The notes under the pieces were generated by a model, which searched no databases, was not told where the DNA came from, and worked only from the letters and a program-made list of their open reading frames with translations. Below are positions 47,571 to 58,692 of a DNA stretch of 64,000 nucleotides, in pieces; position 1 is the first letter of the stretch; each line of letters starts with the position of its first letter. Source of the DNA: Acholoe squamosa (taxonomy: Eukaryota > Annelida > Polychaeta > Phyllodocida > Polynoidae). The position numbers were made by a program, and so were the translations under genes. The stretch is taken from positions 72,203,972-72,267,971 of the forward strand of contig OX439040.1 of NCBI GenBank assembly GCA_949317995.1. The letters are read 5' to 3'.

Positions 47571-49425
47571 AGCAACACATGTTATAACTAGTTAAAACAT
47601 TTTTACATTTCAGAGGAACACCTTTGTAATCTAGTCTAGACAAATGGTCCGCTAAAACATTCTCCTCAGATTTAATATATGTTGCATATATTTCAATATT
47701 ATGTATAAAACATAGCCAAAAAATTTCCCTCAACCAGGACATACACAATTTATTCCTGGATCTACCAGTGTTCAACATGGCCAAGACTTGCATGTTGTCC
47801 GTAATACAATGAACTCTAGTGTTGGAGAACTTCTTCACCCAGCGTTTAAGACCTACCATTACCGGATAGAGCTCGTACACATTAATATTTCTGTGGTGAA
47901 CTTTCAGATTATCAAGTTTAGGGGCATGAACAAAATGACCCACACAGTCCAACATAGGGTTAGAATCGCCCCAGGTACCATACAAATAATCCTTATCAAA
48001 CCAGGCTCCAAAGCCCCGTATAGACGAATCAGAATACATAGGGGTACATTCATTATCATTCAAAATGATATTTTTACAATTGAAAATTCTACAGAAATCC
48101 CTCCACCACAGCAGGTCATTTTGGGTTTCCTCATTAAGTTTAATAACACCCCTATTCCTGGCCTTTGCACAAAGATCAAACAATCTCCTGCTGAAGGTTC
48201 TACCACCACGTACTACCTGGGAACAAAAAGACATCAAACCACCAATCTTCTGCAATGTCTTCTTAGATACGAATTTTTTACCCAAACATTCGTCTATAGC
48301 TGAAGTCATTTTATCTAACTTGCTCTGCGGGAGCGACAACTCCATAGCAGTAGAATCAATGGTTATACCTAGAAAAGTACACACCTGGCTGGGCTCAGTC
48401 ACCTTCTCTTTAGAGACCACAAACCCTAAATATTCCATACATTCAATCAGGGTGTTCCTTTTACCTAAACAATCCTCCTCAGTCTGGGCTATGATAATAA
48501 AATCATCCAGGTAATTTACTATCCTATCTACACCATAAAATTTTGCAATAATAGTCAAAAAATCAGATATTCTACTAAATATATATGGAGCACACTTTAG
48601 ACCAAATGTCAAACGGTTACTTTCAAAAAACTCATCTCCATTACCAAGATTCCACCTGAAGCCTTGATAGCCTACATGTGGGCCATAAACGTTAATACTT
48701 CTATAAGCAGACTTTAAATCCATTACACACATAAAGTCATTTCCATCAAGTTGGCAGGTAACAGTGTTAATAGAGTTATAAGAGAAGCTTTTGGATGTTG
48801 TACTCATAAAGTTATTAATAGAGATATCCGCTGGCATACTGCAATCAGTGATGGGACGAAGTTTACCATTAGATTTTTCCACACCCCCTAGGGAGTGAAT
48901 ACATTTGGGTTTAGATTCAGTTTTTGTAACCAGGCCTTGGTTCAACTCCTCCACAATAATACCACACATCTCGTTATAAAATCTACCTTCTAAAATAGAC
49001 TTATAATTTTTACAATCATACGTTGTATCACACCCTGGGTCAATAATTTTGAAACCCTCGGTAAAACCACACCATAGAAAATCAGACTCAATCTGATTGA
49101 TATTAATAAGGTCTGACTGCCTGAGAAAACTGGCCAGCCGACACGGGAGTATCTGAGCCTTCCTACCATAAATGAAATGCTCACACATACATACCCCATT
49201 TACACAACTGTCATAGACCCTGATGCTGGGTCTATTTAAACATTCCACCGTAAAAAGTGGATCAACCTCACCCTGTACTGGGTAACTATAAGAATTAAAT
49301 AAATTCTTTGACAATTCACACGAATTATACATATTTACACTACCATTATTAATTTTATCACCCGGAATGATAGAAACGGGGGGCTTAGGCGGATCTACCG
49401 TACAAACTACATCAAAATCAGGCAT
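47506..49425 (-). CDS. Reverse transcriptase-RNase H of the YR retrotransposon
   Basis: Copies the element RNA into DNA in the gag particle. Counting from the first in-frame codon used here (49,443, a Leu codon six before the ATG at 49,425): GKLRPITDCS about 193-202, motif A MDLKSAYRSINV about 241-252 with the catalytic D, motif B GLKCAPYIFSRI about 281-292, motif C YLDD about 311-314, then TFLGI. RNase H follows with YSDSS (D472), YELYPVM (E524), ITDN (D549) and ADHLSR (D599), all four acidic residues present. No protease, integrase or methyltransferase is seen. It is in the same frame as gag, separated by the TAA at 49,471 and nine open codons, so synthesis needs readthrough or reinitiation at 49,425. 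Confidence 0.93.
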   Translation of the reverse strand: MPDFDVVCTVDPPKPPVSIIPGDKINNGSVNMYNSCELSKNLFNSYSYPVQGEVDPLFTVECLNRPSIRVYDSCVNGVCMCEHFIYGRKAQILPCRLASFLRQSDLININQIESDFLWCGFTEGFKIIDPGCDTTYDCKNYKSILEGRFYNEMCGIIVEELNQGLVTKTESKPKCIHSLGGVEKSNGKLRPITDCSMPADISINNFMSTTSKSFSYNSINTVTCQLDGNDFMCVMDLKSAYRSINVYGPHVGYQGFRWNLGNGDEFFESNRLTFGLKCAPYIFSRISDFLTIIAKFYGVDRIVNYLDDFIIIAQTEEDCLGKRNTLIECMEYLGFVVSKEKVTEPSQVCTFLGITIDSTAMELSLPQSKLDKMTSAIDECLGKKFVSKKTLQKIGGLMSFCSQVVRGGRTFSRRLFDLCAKARNRGVIKLNEETQNDLLWWRDFCRIFNCKNIILNDNECTPMYSDSSIRGFGAWFDKDYLYGTWGDSNPMLDCVGHFVHAPKLDNLKVHHRNINVYELYPVMVGLKRWVKKFSNTRVHCITDNMQVLAMLNTGRSRNKLCMSWLREIFWLCFIHNIEIYATYIKSEENVLADHLSRLDYKGVPLKCKNVLTSYNMCCYASRSEGARAKKKKVFVQGRG

Positions 49426-49470
49426 CAAATCTTCAGATTTCAAAGTAGGACCCTGCCTAAGGGCTACACA

Positions 49471-50469
49471 TTAATCCTTTTTGTTCTTTTGGCATTTATC
49501 CTTGCCGTGGCTAGGGGAACCACATATATCACAAACATGGCGGTATTTACAGGGGTCCTCCCTACAACCCTCAGCTCTATTAAAAGCGAAGCAAGTACGA
49601 GTTGACCTAGATTTGAAGGATTTGGATTTTGCCACCTGCCCCTTCTGGGCCTGGACGGTCCCGTCGTAAGACAAATATCTAAGGATATCAGAATTGTCTA
49701 CCCTCTCGAATGCCTTCAATCCATTCTTGTTTGCCCTATCCTTTACCGACTTGTCATATTTAGATAAAGCTGACACCGTATAGATCTTTGTACTTGATTT
49801 TTCGATTAACATTTCAAGGTGGCTAAGCAAATGGAAAATGTCTTCGCCCTCGTCATACTTGTCCTTCGCAAGACGTACATTTACCAGCATTAACCGTTCG
49901 ATACAATCAATTTTGGAGTTTTTCTCTAGATAATTCTTTTGATCGAACTCACCCCGGTGCCTTTTCCGTGTAGAACGTGTAGTATCAGTAGAGGAACCCC
50001 TTGAACAAGATGAATCTTTATCCCAATCCGACGAAGTAGAACGGTCTCGTCGCCATCTTGGATTCCTGTTGTCATGGCTTCCCCGGTCACTAGGCGAGCG
50101 CTGCCTACGTCTCCCCCGTTGCTTGGTCACAGCGCCTTTCGAATCCAGCGTCAAAACATCACCACGTGAGTCCGCCTGACACGCCCCTTCTACCGGATTG
50201 CTCTGTCTAGCCGCTATAGTCTCCAGAAGATCCTTGATATCTGCAAGCTGGTCTTCTATTACCGTAGTCCTCTCCTCCAGATTGACAAACGTCTGGTCAG
50301 CAGCTAAACCCAAATTCTTTCCTGAAGCTTTTGGAACAGGTGACACCGGGTCAACCATACTTGGATCAGAGCTGCTCGAAGTCCTAGAGTTGGCCTTATT
50401 CCTCGTATTCTTTGGTATTTTCTTAGTACCAGGCTTGGTAGAAGCTCCACCGGTTGATTTCCTACCCAT
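49471..50469 (-). CDS. Gag of the YR retrotransposon with CCCH and CCHC zinc motifs
   Basis: 332 residues from the ATG at 50,469 (MGRKSTGG); the frame is open further upstream into the repeat, but the start is set by the related broken copies at 37,437 and 41,421, which also begin MGRK. The order is a basic serine/threonine-rich N-terminus, a short coiled-coil-like stretch (VNLEERTTVIEDQLADIK), an RS/RD-rich basic linker, the conserved FDQKN and EKSSTKI region, and two C-terminal zinc motifs. These are C-x8-C-x4-C-x3-H (CFAF to KYRH) and C-x2-C-x4-H-x4-C (CDICGSPSHGKDKC). They likely bind RNA in the particle. It ends at TAA, in frame with the RT gene. Confidence 0.88.
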   Translation of the reverse strand: MGRKSTGGASTKPGTKKIPKNTRNKANSRTSSSSDPSMVDPVSPVPKASGKNLGLAADQTFVNLEERTTVIEDQLADIKDLLETIAARQSNPVEGACQADSRGDVLTLDSKGAVTKQRGRRRQRSPSDRGSHDNRNPRWRRDRSTSSDWDKDSSCSRGSSTDTTRSTRKRHRGEFDQKNYLEKNSKIDCIERLMLVNVRLAKDKYDEGEDIFHLLSHLEMLIEKSSTKIYTVSALSKYDKSVKDRANKNGLKAFERVDNSDILRYLSYDGTVQAQKGQVAKSKSFKSRSTRTCFAFNRAEGCREDPCKYRHVCDICGSPSHGKDKCQKNKKD

Positions 50470-50505
50470 ATTGCAGGGTATTATACCGTAATGTTCGAAA
50501 AAACC

Positions 50506-50722
50506 AAGATTAAAAGTTAAAATTTCCGGCACCACCCAGCGTGGTGTGTGCCGATCGGAGGATATACGCCAACTGACGGTTAATTTGGATCCCGCAGCTT
50601 TTATAGGCGCTAACTGTTTACCATGATGTCATACATACCAATGCGCGCCCCTGGAGGAAAAGTAGATCCAACCACTGCACATATTAATTATATATATATA
50701 CACGGGTGTATATAGTCCCATA
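50506..50722 (-). repeat. Split direct repeat A, 5' copy
   Basis: 217 bp forming the element's 5' end, with TATGGGACTATATACACCCG as its first bases on the minus strand. It should hold the promoter, since transcription must start in it to regenerate the repeats. CpG-richer than the flanks. Confidence 0.92.
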
Positions 50723-50879
50723 CAATGCATGTGCACATGTAAACGTAGGTCGTGTAGCAGAGGTCCAGTCCTTTCATCTCAGTAGCTGGAGGATGGCATG
50801 ACCTGACACCCTATTTCTTTAGATTATATGACTTAGACCCTAAGTGGAGCTTAGGGGGTAATCTTCCAGAATGTACATG

Positions 50880-51180
50880 TTTTATGGATAGAGGACCTTT
50901 ACAGCTGTGTGTATGTCAATTTGTTGCCAAGGCAAAATAACGGGCAATCCTACATATAGATGTAGACAAGTGACCCCTCCTAGGCCTAGGCACATGCAAA
51001 GGTTGCCTTGGGGAATGCCATATACAGTTACAACAGCTAACAGCCTTAATGGTTGCATGTATAGTACTGTCGGACTGTCCAAAAGTTCTCTCTGGCAATC
51101 CAAAGTTATACGATACATATAGACCGATGGCATTTTATCACTTTCTGTGCTTTCAGTTTGCACTAGAATATTGAGTATAC
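50880..51180. repeat. Module c resumed after the retrotransposon
   Basis: Homologous to 4,070-4,330 of module a (GGGCAATCCTACATATAGA, then GGTTGCATGTATAG-ACTGTCG). It shows that the host module flanks the element on both sides. Confidence 0.65.
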
Positions 51181-51839
51181 ATTGTCAATAGATTCCTTGC
51201 TACTGAAAAGTTTTAAAAAAACAGTGTTTTAGTTCAGAGTTTTAAGGTTGGGTATTTCAGAAAGGTCCTGATCTGAAATTTGTACCAGAAAAAAAGAGCA
51301 ATATATACACCAAACATGAGTATCTAGACGCCATTTGTTTGACCCTGTCTGTGCTAAATTAGATCACAGAAGTATTTGGCCAAAAGGCTCTGTCAAGTAG
51401 TGCTGGGTAACCTAAGTAGGCCTCTCACCATGCTTTAAGGGCTGACTGATTTCTCCCACAGGCCCTAAAAGCTGATGCGTTACAGGTAAAATGTTTGGGG
51501 AAACACATTTGAACGCAGTGGTCAACTTGAGATAGATAAACATTATATACATCACCATATCCATTGGATCTATTTAACGCCCATAGTCAATAAATTCAAA
51601 GTCCACTTTATGGGCATTCCATTTTGTATACAGGGAATGGCAGTTATTTGATCATAATTGCGTATGTGGATAGTAAGCCTTAAGGAACAACATGCGGCAA
51701 TACCAAAGGAATATATTTACCCCCCCAGGCAATATGTGGGCAACAGAGACCAACAGGCACCATGTGGCCTTGGTCATGTTCATGTTTTAATATGTGTATA
51801 GTTTTAATATGTGTCTAGTAAAAACTGGTTTACTGGAAT

Positions 51840-54537
51840 ATCATTATGGTGGCTCACTGTGAATTGGCAACTTATTTTGAAAAGCAGATCAAAGAGTTGA
51901 AGAGTGGATTGACTTTTAGAATGATTTGTTTATCCCATATTTTGCACTAAAGGGCGGGGAAGAATTTGTTTGTGGGAAGCATCGAGTAACAAACAATCAA
52001 GTGTGAGGTTTAACCATCCAGGTCTTCTAAGATTAATGAGTAAGCAATGTCACTCGGGCGGCACTCTGGTCACCTGGAATGAGGAATCAATTTGTGTTAT
52101 GGAATGCTGCAATGAAGGTTTTCTAGATTGATAGCTGCCTTGTGGCTAAAAATAAAACATCTGAATGAATACATAATTACACTTAGACTATGACAGTGGC
52201 TTGGGGACATCCTCAATAAAGACTGATTAATGAATGCGGGGATGAGATCTAATCTAATAAATGATACATTAATGTCTGGAAGACAATGCAAGGATGCCTG
52301 TAATCTTTACACAGAATATTATTGCTTTTAGGGGAAGCATAAGTGACATTTTCGGTTGTCAGTGATGACCTAAAGTTGTCACCTAAGATGACCCCATGAT
52401 GACCTAAGGTTGTAGATTTAGGTATTGTCAACCTGAGGACCTTAAGTCGTCAGTATTTACGAGTTCTGGTCCCCGTAGGTTCTCAGTGTATCTGAAAGGG
52501 TTTTCCAGCAGATGTGACTTTTCCATCAATTTCAAAGAAGAATACTTAGACTTTCTAGTGGTGATTATGTCTTTAATGGCCTTGGAGTCTTTTTAATAGG
52601 GGCTTGTAATTAGTGAAACAGAAAACAACATTGATAATGCAAAAAGGTCAGGAAATTAAAACTATTAAGAGCATATATAAAGAACATGAAATGAGCAAGA
52701 AATTGCTGCTTTGTCAGGAAGCACGAAACTCTGACTGATCAATGATGTCATTTTACACCCACCTCTAAATCAAATGTGCACTTGGTATCCATTGATGGTG
52801 TTTGGCTGAAGTGTAGTAAAGTGGATCTACACAGGCTTGTATCAATTGATTAGTTTCTTTATGGTCCAGATCTTTCAAGTAATTTGATTTTTGCTGTGGT
52901 ACTTTAACTATTACAGAATTTGATCATTTCTGTCTTTTGCAAAACTCAAAATCAATTCATTAGAATATTTGTGTACAGGGGGAAGTCTCAGATTATTAGA
53001 CGTTATATCCTAGAGTATGAAAATAAGACCAAACAAGGGAATAATCCTTGTGAAAGAAATCTGGAGTTGTGGAACTCACTGAGGAGTAGAATAAGTTCTA
53101 CATTGGGGTAGATTCAGGGTGTTGGTGTAGAAAAGCTGTGGTCTAGGTCTATATAAGCAGGAATCTCTAGGCTCCCAAACATGTACAACCAAGGCACCAT
53201 TGCCTTAGACATACATCACAAAGATCTGGTTCGGTCAACATTGTGATCCACACTCAGGCAAAGGAGGATGAACTCAGTGACATTCACTTCCACTTCCAGT
53301 TGGACATATATCTAAAGTTTGTCATCCATCCATTGAGAACAAAAATGTCTTGATGTTGAACATTGGTTTCTAGTTGAATCAAGTTGATGTTCAGCATTGC
53401 TTCAGCCAGTTGATACTTTCTAATTCACACCCAATTTTGATGATTGTAGGTCTGTGGGTAAGATACACAATAGAGTCACTTGCTCTGACTATATATTGTC
53501 ATTCTCACCTTCATCCTCACCTAATATTAGGATTTGATGCTGCATTATGCCTGGAGCTACATTAGTGATTCAGTGTCTGAGGCTGTCTATGAAATTATCT
53601 GCACCTTCTGCCTCCTTGCTAGCAATGGTTCATCTGCATTAGCTGACTGTGACCATTATCTATTCACCTAGCTATAATGGCTAATGTAGATGTCCAAAAT
53701 AAACTACATTAGCTTTAAACCACATCTTATAGCTTAATGTGCCATGGCCATCTATTGTGCATTAACTATGTACCGCATAGAGTCAAGTTACCTCCCCGAG
53801 GCTCCTCTGATAACTCGATCTTTAATACATGAAGGTTAATGTATGCATTGCAGACATCAGACATGCATGTGGTATTAACAGGCTATTTCCTATTATATGC
53901 TGCCTGCTATTCATGAAGGTTCGATCATAATGGTTTAGCTACTTGCACTCGCATTTGTTTAAAAAGTAGATTTTTGGAATTCGCCAGATTTAAACTGGGT
54001 TTTAAAAGATGCTTATAATTCTCAAAAGAGGAATAGTGTGTGAGATGCAGACAGGAAGTGAGGCTAGGTATGTTTACTGCCAGGAGAATCTTTCTCAATA
54101 AGGGCAATTAATATTATTCAGAAATGTCCTCCTGCGATATTTGTATTGAACTCAGAACTTATAGAAATTGAAATGGTACTTCTTCTTAATGGAATAGTAA
54201 AAGTATTTAAAAAGTGAATTAACCTTATCCATTTTGAACTAAGGTTAGAAGAGCAGAATCCTCTCTTGTAATAGCACTTCCTAGCTTTATCGAACTCTGA
54301 CTCTCTTATTTGTAACTCTATTGTTTGCCTTAGTATGGACAGTAGATCAAATAAAACAGCTAATACATCATTGCTAGGGTCATCAGTTCTATAGGTGCAT
54401 TTTCTCTTTCATCTTAAGAGATTAAATGTCTCCTTGCATGCCAATATGTCATGCACACTAGACATCTTATATAGCATCAAAAGGCTTTCGAGTCTGGGTA
54501 ATCTCAGGGTTGGCCCAGGCAGTTTGCTATTGCAGAT
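51840..54537. repeat. Old paralogue of the start of the tandem-duplication unit
   Basis: Matches 35,170-36,255 (and 39,154-40,239) in pieces: 51,880-52,100, 53,060-53,130, 53,380-53,430 and 54,240-54,537. Landmarks are TCACCTGGAATGAGGAATCA and AAATAAAACAGCTAATACAT. It is interrupted by extra sequence. The match resumes at 57,232 (TTTATCCAG-ATAGTAAATCC). Confidence 0.75.
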
Positions 54538-57231
54538 TGATTCATGTGAATGAGGCCTACATGTACTTAAGGAGTTACTATAGAAACTACTGGTGGTATC
54601 TTGTGTTAATGTCATGAACTAGATATAGTGAGCTCACTACCACCAAGGATGGTACAGTATAGGATAGGTTACTCCATACAGTCCTATAGTGAAGGCCAAC
54701 CCCCCTCTACCCCCCCATGAAACTAGGCTACTTTATGTCTTAACTATTGGGCCCTATGTAGGATAAGGGGGTTTATGGAGCTATCATGTATCTTTATGGA
54801 AGGGATATCAAATGAAGGAAAGGGACCACCTAATCCAAAAAATCCTGCTAAATCCAAAAATGATAGTCTTTATTCTCAGACTTTGACTAAATGTACCTAA
54901 AATTGAGGTTTAATGGGGGAAATATTTTAAAAATGTTCTAAAGTGATATTGAAAATAATTGGAAATCTTTAAAGATACATCTCAATCAATGTTAGTACCT
55001 CAACCCACATACACAAAAAAATGATGCCCATCTCTCAATCTGACAAATACTGTGTCTGTGCATTGCTCTGTCTATCCCACATACACCATATCAATTAGTG
55101 TACCTATCACTCATCCTGCCTATCTCTTCAATCTAAAACATCAAGAGTTAAATCTAATTATCTCTTAAAATGCTTGGATTCTCATGCTTACCTCTAACCT
55201 TACCTTAGCTTATCTGTTCCTTCTTACCATTAGTCTACCTATCCTCAATCTGCCTATCATTCATTTTACCTATCCCTCATGGTGACTATCCCTCAGACCC
55301 TATGTTAAAAATGCATTGTTCATCTAAGCCTCAATGGTTAACAGTACATTGCTTATAATGTCTACCATTTTGATCTTACCTATCCTTCATAATTCCTATC
55401 ATAAAATCTACCTATCCCTCATTGAGCCTATCCCCCAACTGTGCACATCTCTCATATTTGACTTGCTTATTGGTCCATAGCACCAGGCTTTCTTTCTTTT
55501 ATGTTTGCTCATTTTACAAGGTACTGTCTGTGCCTATCCCTTAAACTGCTTATTGTTCATACTACCTATCCCTCTTTCTATCCATCCATTTGAATACCTA
55601 TCCCTCATGTTCTCTATATAGCTGTCATACATCTACCTATCATTCATGCTGCATATCATTCAGTTTACCTATCCCCCAGTCTGTCTGTTCTTCATAGTGT
55701 ACATATCCCCTGGTCTGCCAACAACAACTCTCTTTATACCACTCACATTTTGCTCTTTCTTACTAACTTTTAGTAGATGTTTAATGAAACAAACACCCCC
55801 ATTGTATTTCAGGGATACGCAAAGGGATATGCATAGCAAACATTAGTGATATGTAGAATGGAGGATAGGCACAATGGGGGATAGGTAAAATGAATGATAG
55901 GCAGATTGAGGATAGGTACACTATGGGAAAGTGATTACAGAGGAGAATAGGTAAGGTAAGGAGTAAGCTTCAGTATTTAGGCCTTTTGGGAGATAGTCTT
56001 ACATTGCTCAGGGTGCTTTGGATTTAAGAGATAGGTAGTATGAGTGATAGGTAGACTAAGGGATAGGCAGTATGTGGGATAGGCAGAGCAATGCACAGTT
56101 AGAGTATTTGTCAGATTGGGAGATAGGTAGACATTTGGACATGTACACCGAGGTGCAGTCTCTAAAAAGACTTCTAATCATTACAATATTACTTTTGTAC
56201 ATTTTGAAATATTTTCATCATCAAACTTCATTTTTGGGTACTTTTGGTCAATTTCTGAGAATCATGATCACGCATTCTGGATTCAGCAGGATTTTTTGGT
56301 CTGGGTAGTTCCTTCTTCCCCTTTGGTATCACCCTGATAAAGGAATACCACAGCTCCATAAACCACCAAGTCCTCTATAGAAATATACACTGAAGCCACA
56401 AGGTAGCTTAGTTTCAAGGGGGGGTAGAGGGGGGTGGCCTGTCACAGTCTACCCATAGTCTATACTCTCAGTGACCCCTCCTACTGTGTCTAAGCTCCTT
56501 GCTACCACCACCATGTGGCAACTGAAAGGATCACATGCACACTGGATGGATATCTATACACCACCTTCTGCACACTACTGCCCCCTACCTGTAGCACTAG
56601 AAACTACCTCTCCAGTGCTAGATAAGCTAATTGTGAAAGACCGTAAGTTTTGTATCAATATCTGCGATGAAATGAGCCCCATCAATGAGGGCTGTTATTT
56701 TTTTATATTGACCCTATGACAACTTAATTTATTTTGACAAGTCATGGTAAAGATTACATACTTAGTCTTTAAAGGCATTGTCTTAGGCAGGATGTATGTA
56801 TTTTGTTAGATTGAGGCTCCTTTTTTGACCCAATATGATAATTCTGGATCACATGATGTGAAGTGCTATTTCTCATGTATCGATCAGTAAATCTCTTTGA
56901 TTTTTCATGTGTGTACTAAGTACATACAGACAAATTGTTAAAATCAGCTCCATGAAGTTTCCATATTTTTTTGAGATACTACCTTATGTCCTCAACAGGA
57001 CTTAACACTAGAGTGGCATACACCACACCACCAGTGCTGTAACATGTTTTAATCCACACTGCTGGTCACGTGACGTATTTACATGCTAAATTCATTTGAT
57101 TTTAAGCATCTTTACATCAATATTTATAACATGAAATAAATTCAAAACTAAACTCCTGTCCACCCAAAATTCAAAAGTAAACTAAACAGGGTGGAACAAC
57201 CATAATGTATGCCATGCTTATTTAGTTCTGT
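54538..57231. mobile_element. 2.7-kb insertion relative to the paralogue
   Basis: The paralogue at 36,255 runs directly from GCTATTACAG to TTTATCCAGCATAG, whereas here the corresponding strings are 2.7 kb apart. The insertion contains the foldback element at about 54,652-56,490 plus flanking AT-rich sequence. Ends and target duplication are not resolved. Confidence 0.6.
54652..56490. mobile_element. Foldback-like element made of short tandem repeats
   Basis: Inverted ends of some 150 bp share GGCC-CCCCCCTCTACCCCCC then TGAAACTA-GCTAC on the left and its complement on the right. Inside, the left arm (55,020-55,700) is a degenerate array around CCTATCCCTCAT, and the right arm (55,850-56,140) is the inverse array around GGATAGGTAGA. 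A non-repeated centre lies at about 55,700-55,850. The plan resembles Foldback (FB/Galileo-type) transposons, whose long inverted ends hold tandem repeats; the family assignment is an inference. Confidence 0.7.
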
Positions 57232-57897
57232 CTATTTATCCAGTATAGTAAATCCACTAACACTGGTATCACTAACATAGCCATGAACACAGCTTGAATG
57301 TGTGTGCAGTCTTCCGTCCAAGGGATAGTCTTGCCAGCTTAGCAAGATGTTAAGCCTTGGAGGCCATATATCATCATGTTCTTCACGTATGAACTATTCA
57401 GGTAATATCCTGCAAGCTATATGCATACACACAGGAACATGGGGTAGGTTGCATTGGAGGTATTGTCAGGGATTTTAACTTACTAGGGTTTAAGCATGTT
57501 ACATGTTTGTACTCTCCTTTTCATTTCACCAGAGTAATGATACTGACATTTTGGTAATTGGTGGTTCTCTAACCCTATGATTAATTGCTTCCACAATTGT
57601 AACCATTCCACATGATATGTACATACATATTGTTACTGTTTTTGTTGTTTTTTTTTGTGGGGGGGGCAGTTCATTTTGCACAATGGATTCCTAGAGGGGA
57701 TATGGTGTCATCATAACTTTTATAATGTTGATCGGTGATAGGAAACAAATTTGCCGTCCTCACAAAAATTCACCAACCCTTCCCCCTGTTGGAAATGAAT
57801 TAGTCAGCCCTCATATCTGACTCAATAATAGCATTTTGTAATTTAATCGACCTGAAAAGAAGTATATTAATGGAATCTAGCATAAATATGGCAGCAC

Positions 57898-57951
57898 AAG
57901 GGTGGTATATTGACGAATATACCACCCTTGCAATATCGTCAATATACCACC
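57898..57951. repeat. Perfect palindrome with a competing outer stem
   Basis: 57,898-57,929 is a perfect 14-bp stem (AAGGGTGGTATATT) with a GACG loop. 57,901-57,915 can instead pair with 57,937-57,951 (CGTCAATATACCACC). The two stems exclude each other. Function unknown; a small DNA-transposon relic is possible. Confidence 0.75.
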
Positions 57952-58692
57952 AATTGAAACAATGGCGAGACTGAATTTGTATGTCTCCCAAATTTCCCAA
58001 AATATTCTAAGTCCAACTTGACCTCGAAAAAGTATATCCAAAAATCCCAAAAATGCACATGTGCGTATATGCTCTCATAATGCACTGGTAGGAGAGGGCA
58101 TAACAGTAAGGGAGGTGCCAGAATAGTGGTATAATTCACTATAATATGCAACCTTGAAGTAGTTCACATGGTTTATTATTGTCAGATCGATAGTCCATGA
58201 GATCTCCAATTGCCTTATGAATATAGATGGTGTAATTAGTGTGATTTGGGTGACACTTCATGAAATACGAGCACTATAAAATGAGGACCTTCAGTGATGC
58301 ACATTTGGCTCTTGTCAGAATTTAAAGTGGCAGTATGATATTTCTATTCCACATCCTCTTTGTTGTTCATGAAACATAGTCTGGTCTGTTCACCCCAGAA
58401 AATGCCATTTGAGTTATTTTCATGACAAAAGCACCAAAGTTGGTTTATATGAATAATAAGATATGGTCTTCAACATTTTCCCTTGCTCCAAGCAAAAGGA
58501 ATACTGGAACACCAATTTTGGGGCATTTTCATGAAAAAAGTGAAATGGCGATAATATTTTTATAAATCCATCCAGTACAGTAAATTTGTTTTGGATAAAT
58601 CTATAAATATGCTAATGGAATAGTTTACTCTTTCATAGAAAATTACCTAAGATCTGGGATTCCATGGCTTTCTACTGTTACACCATAAGCCC
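57952..58692. other. Intergenic, nothing recognised
   Basis: No gene, RNA or repeat was recognised. Confidence 0.5.

Larger units (their letters stand above)
46026..50722 (-). mobile_element. Complete Ngaro/PAT-type YR retrotransposon with split direct repeats
   Basis: 4,697 bp. In element sense (minus strand) the order is repeat A (50,722-50,506), gag, RT-RNase H, tyrosine recombinase, repeat B (46,626-46,493), repeat A again (46,492-46,276), a 116-bp AT-rich spacer, and repeat B again (46,159-46,026). This A-ORFs-B-A-B plan defines split direct repeats, known from Ngaro and PAT elements of the DIRS order. No methyltransferase domain and no integrase are present, which separates it from DIRS1-type and LTR elements. 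Repeat pairs differ by about one base in the 217-bp copy, pointing to a young insertion. Confidence 0.92.

Noticed and set aside
47788-48514. Plus-strand ORFs of 171 and 149 codons inside the retrotransposon
   Set aside because: They are antisense shadows of the RT-RNase H gene, whose catalytic motifs all read on the minus strand.
46026-50722. Ordinary LTR retrotransposon
   Set aside because: No integrase or protease is present; a tyrosine recombinase and A-ORFs-B-A-B repeats replace integrase and simple LTRs.
50882-51163. 93-codon minus-strand ORF after the retrotransposon
   Set aside because: Lies in module c homologous to non-coding 4,070-4,330, with no frame conservation.
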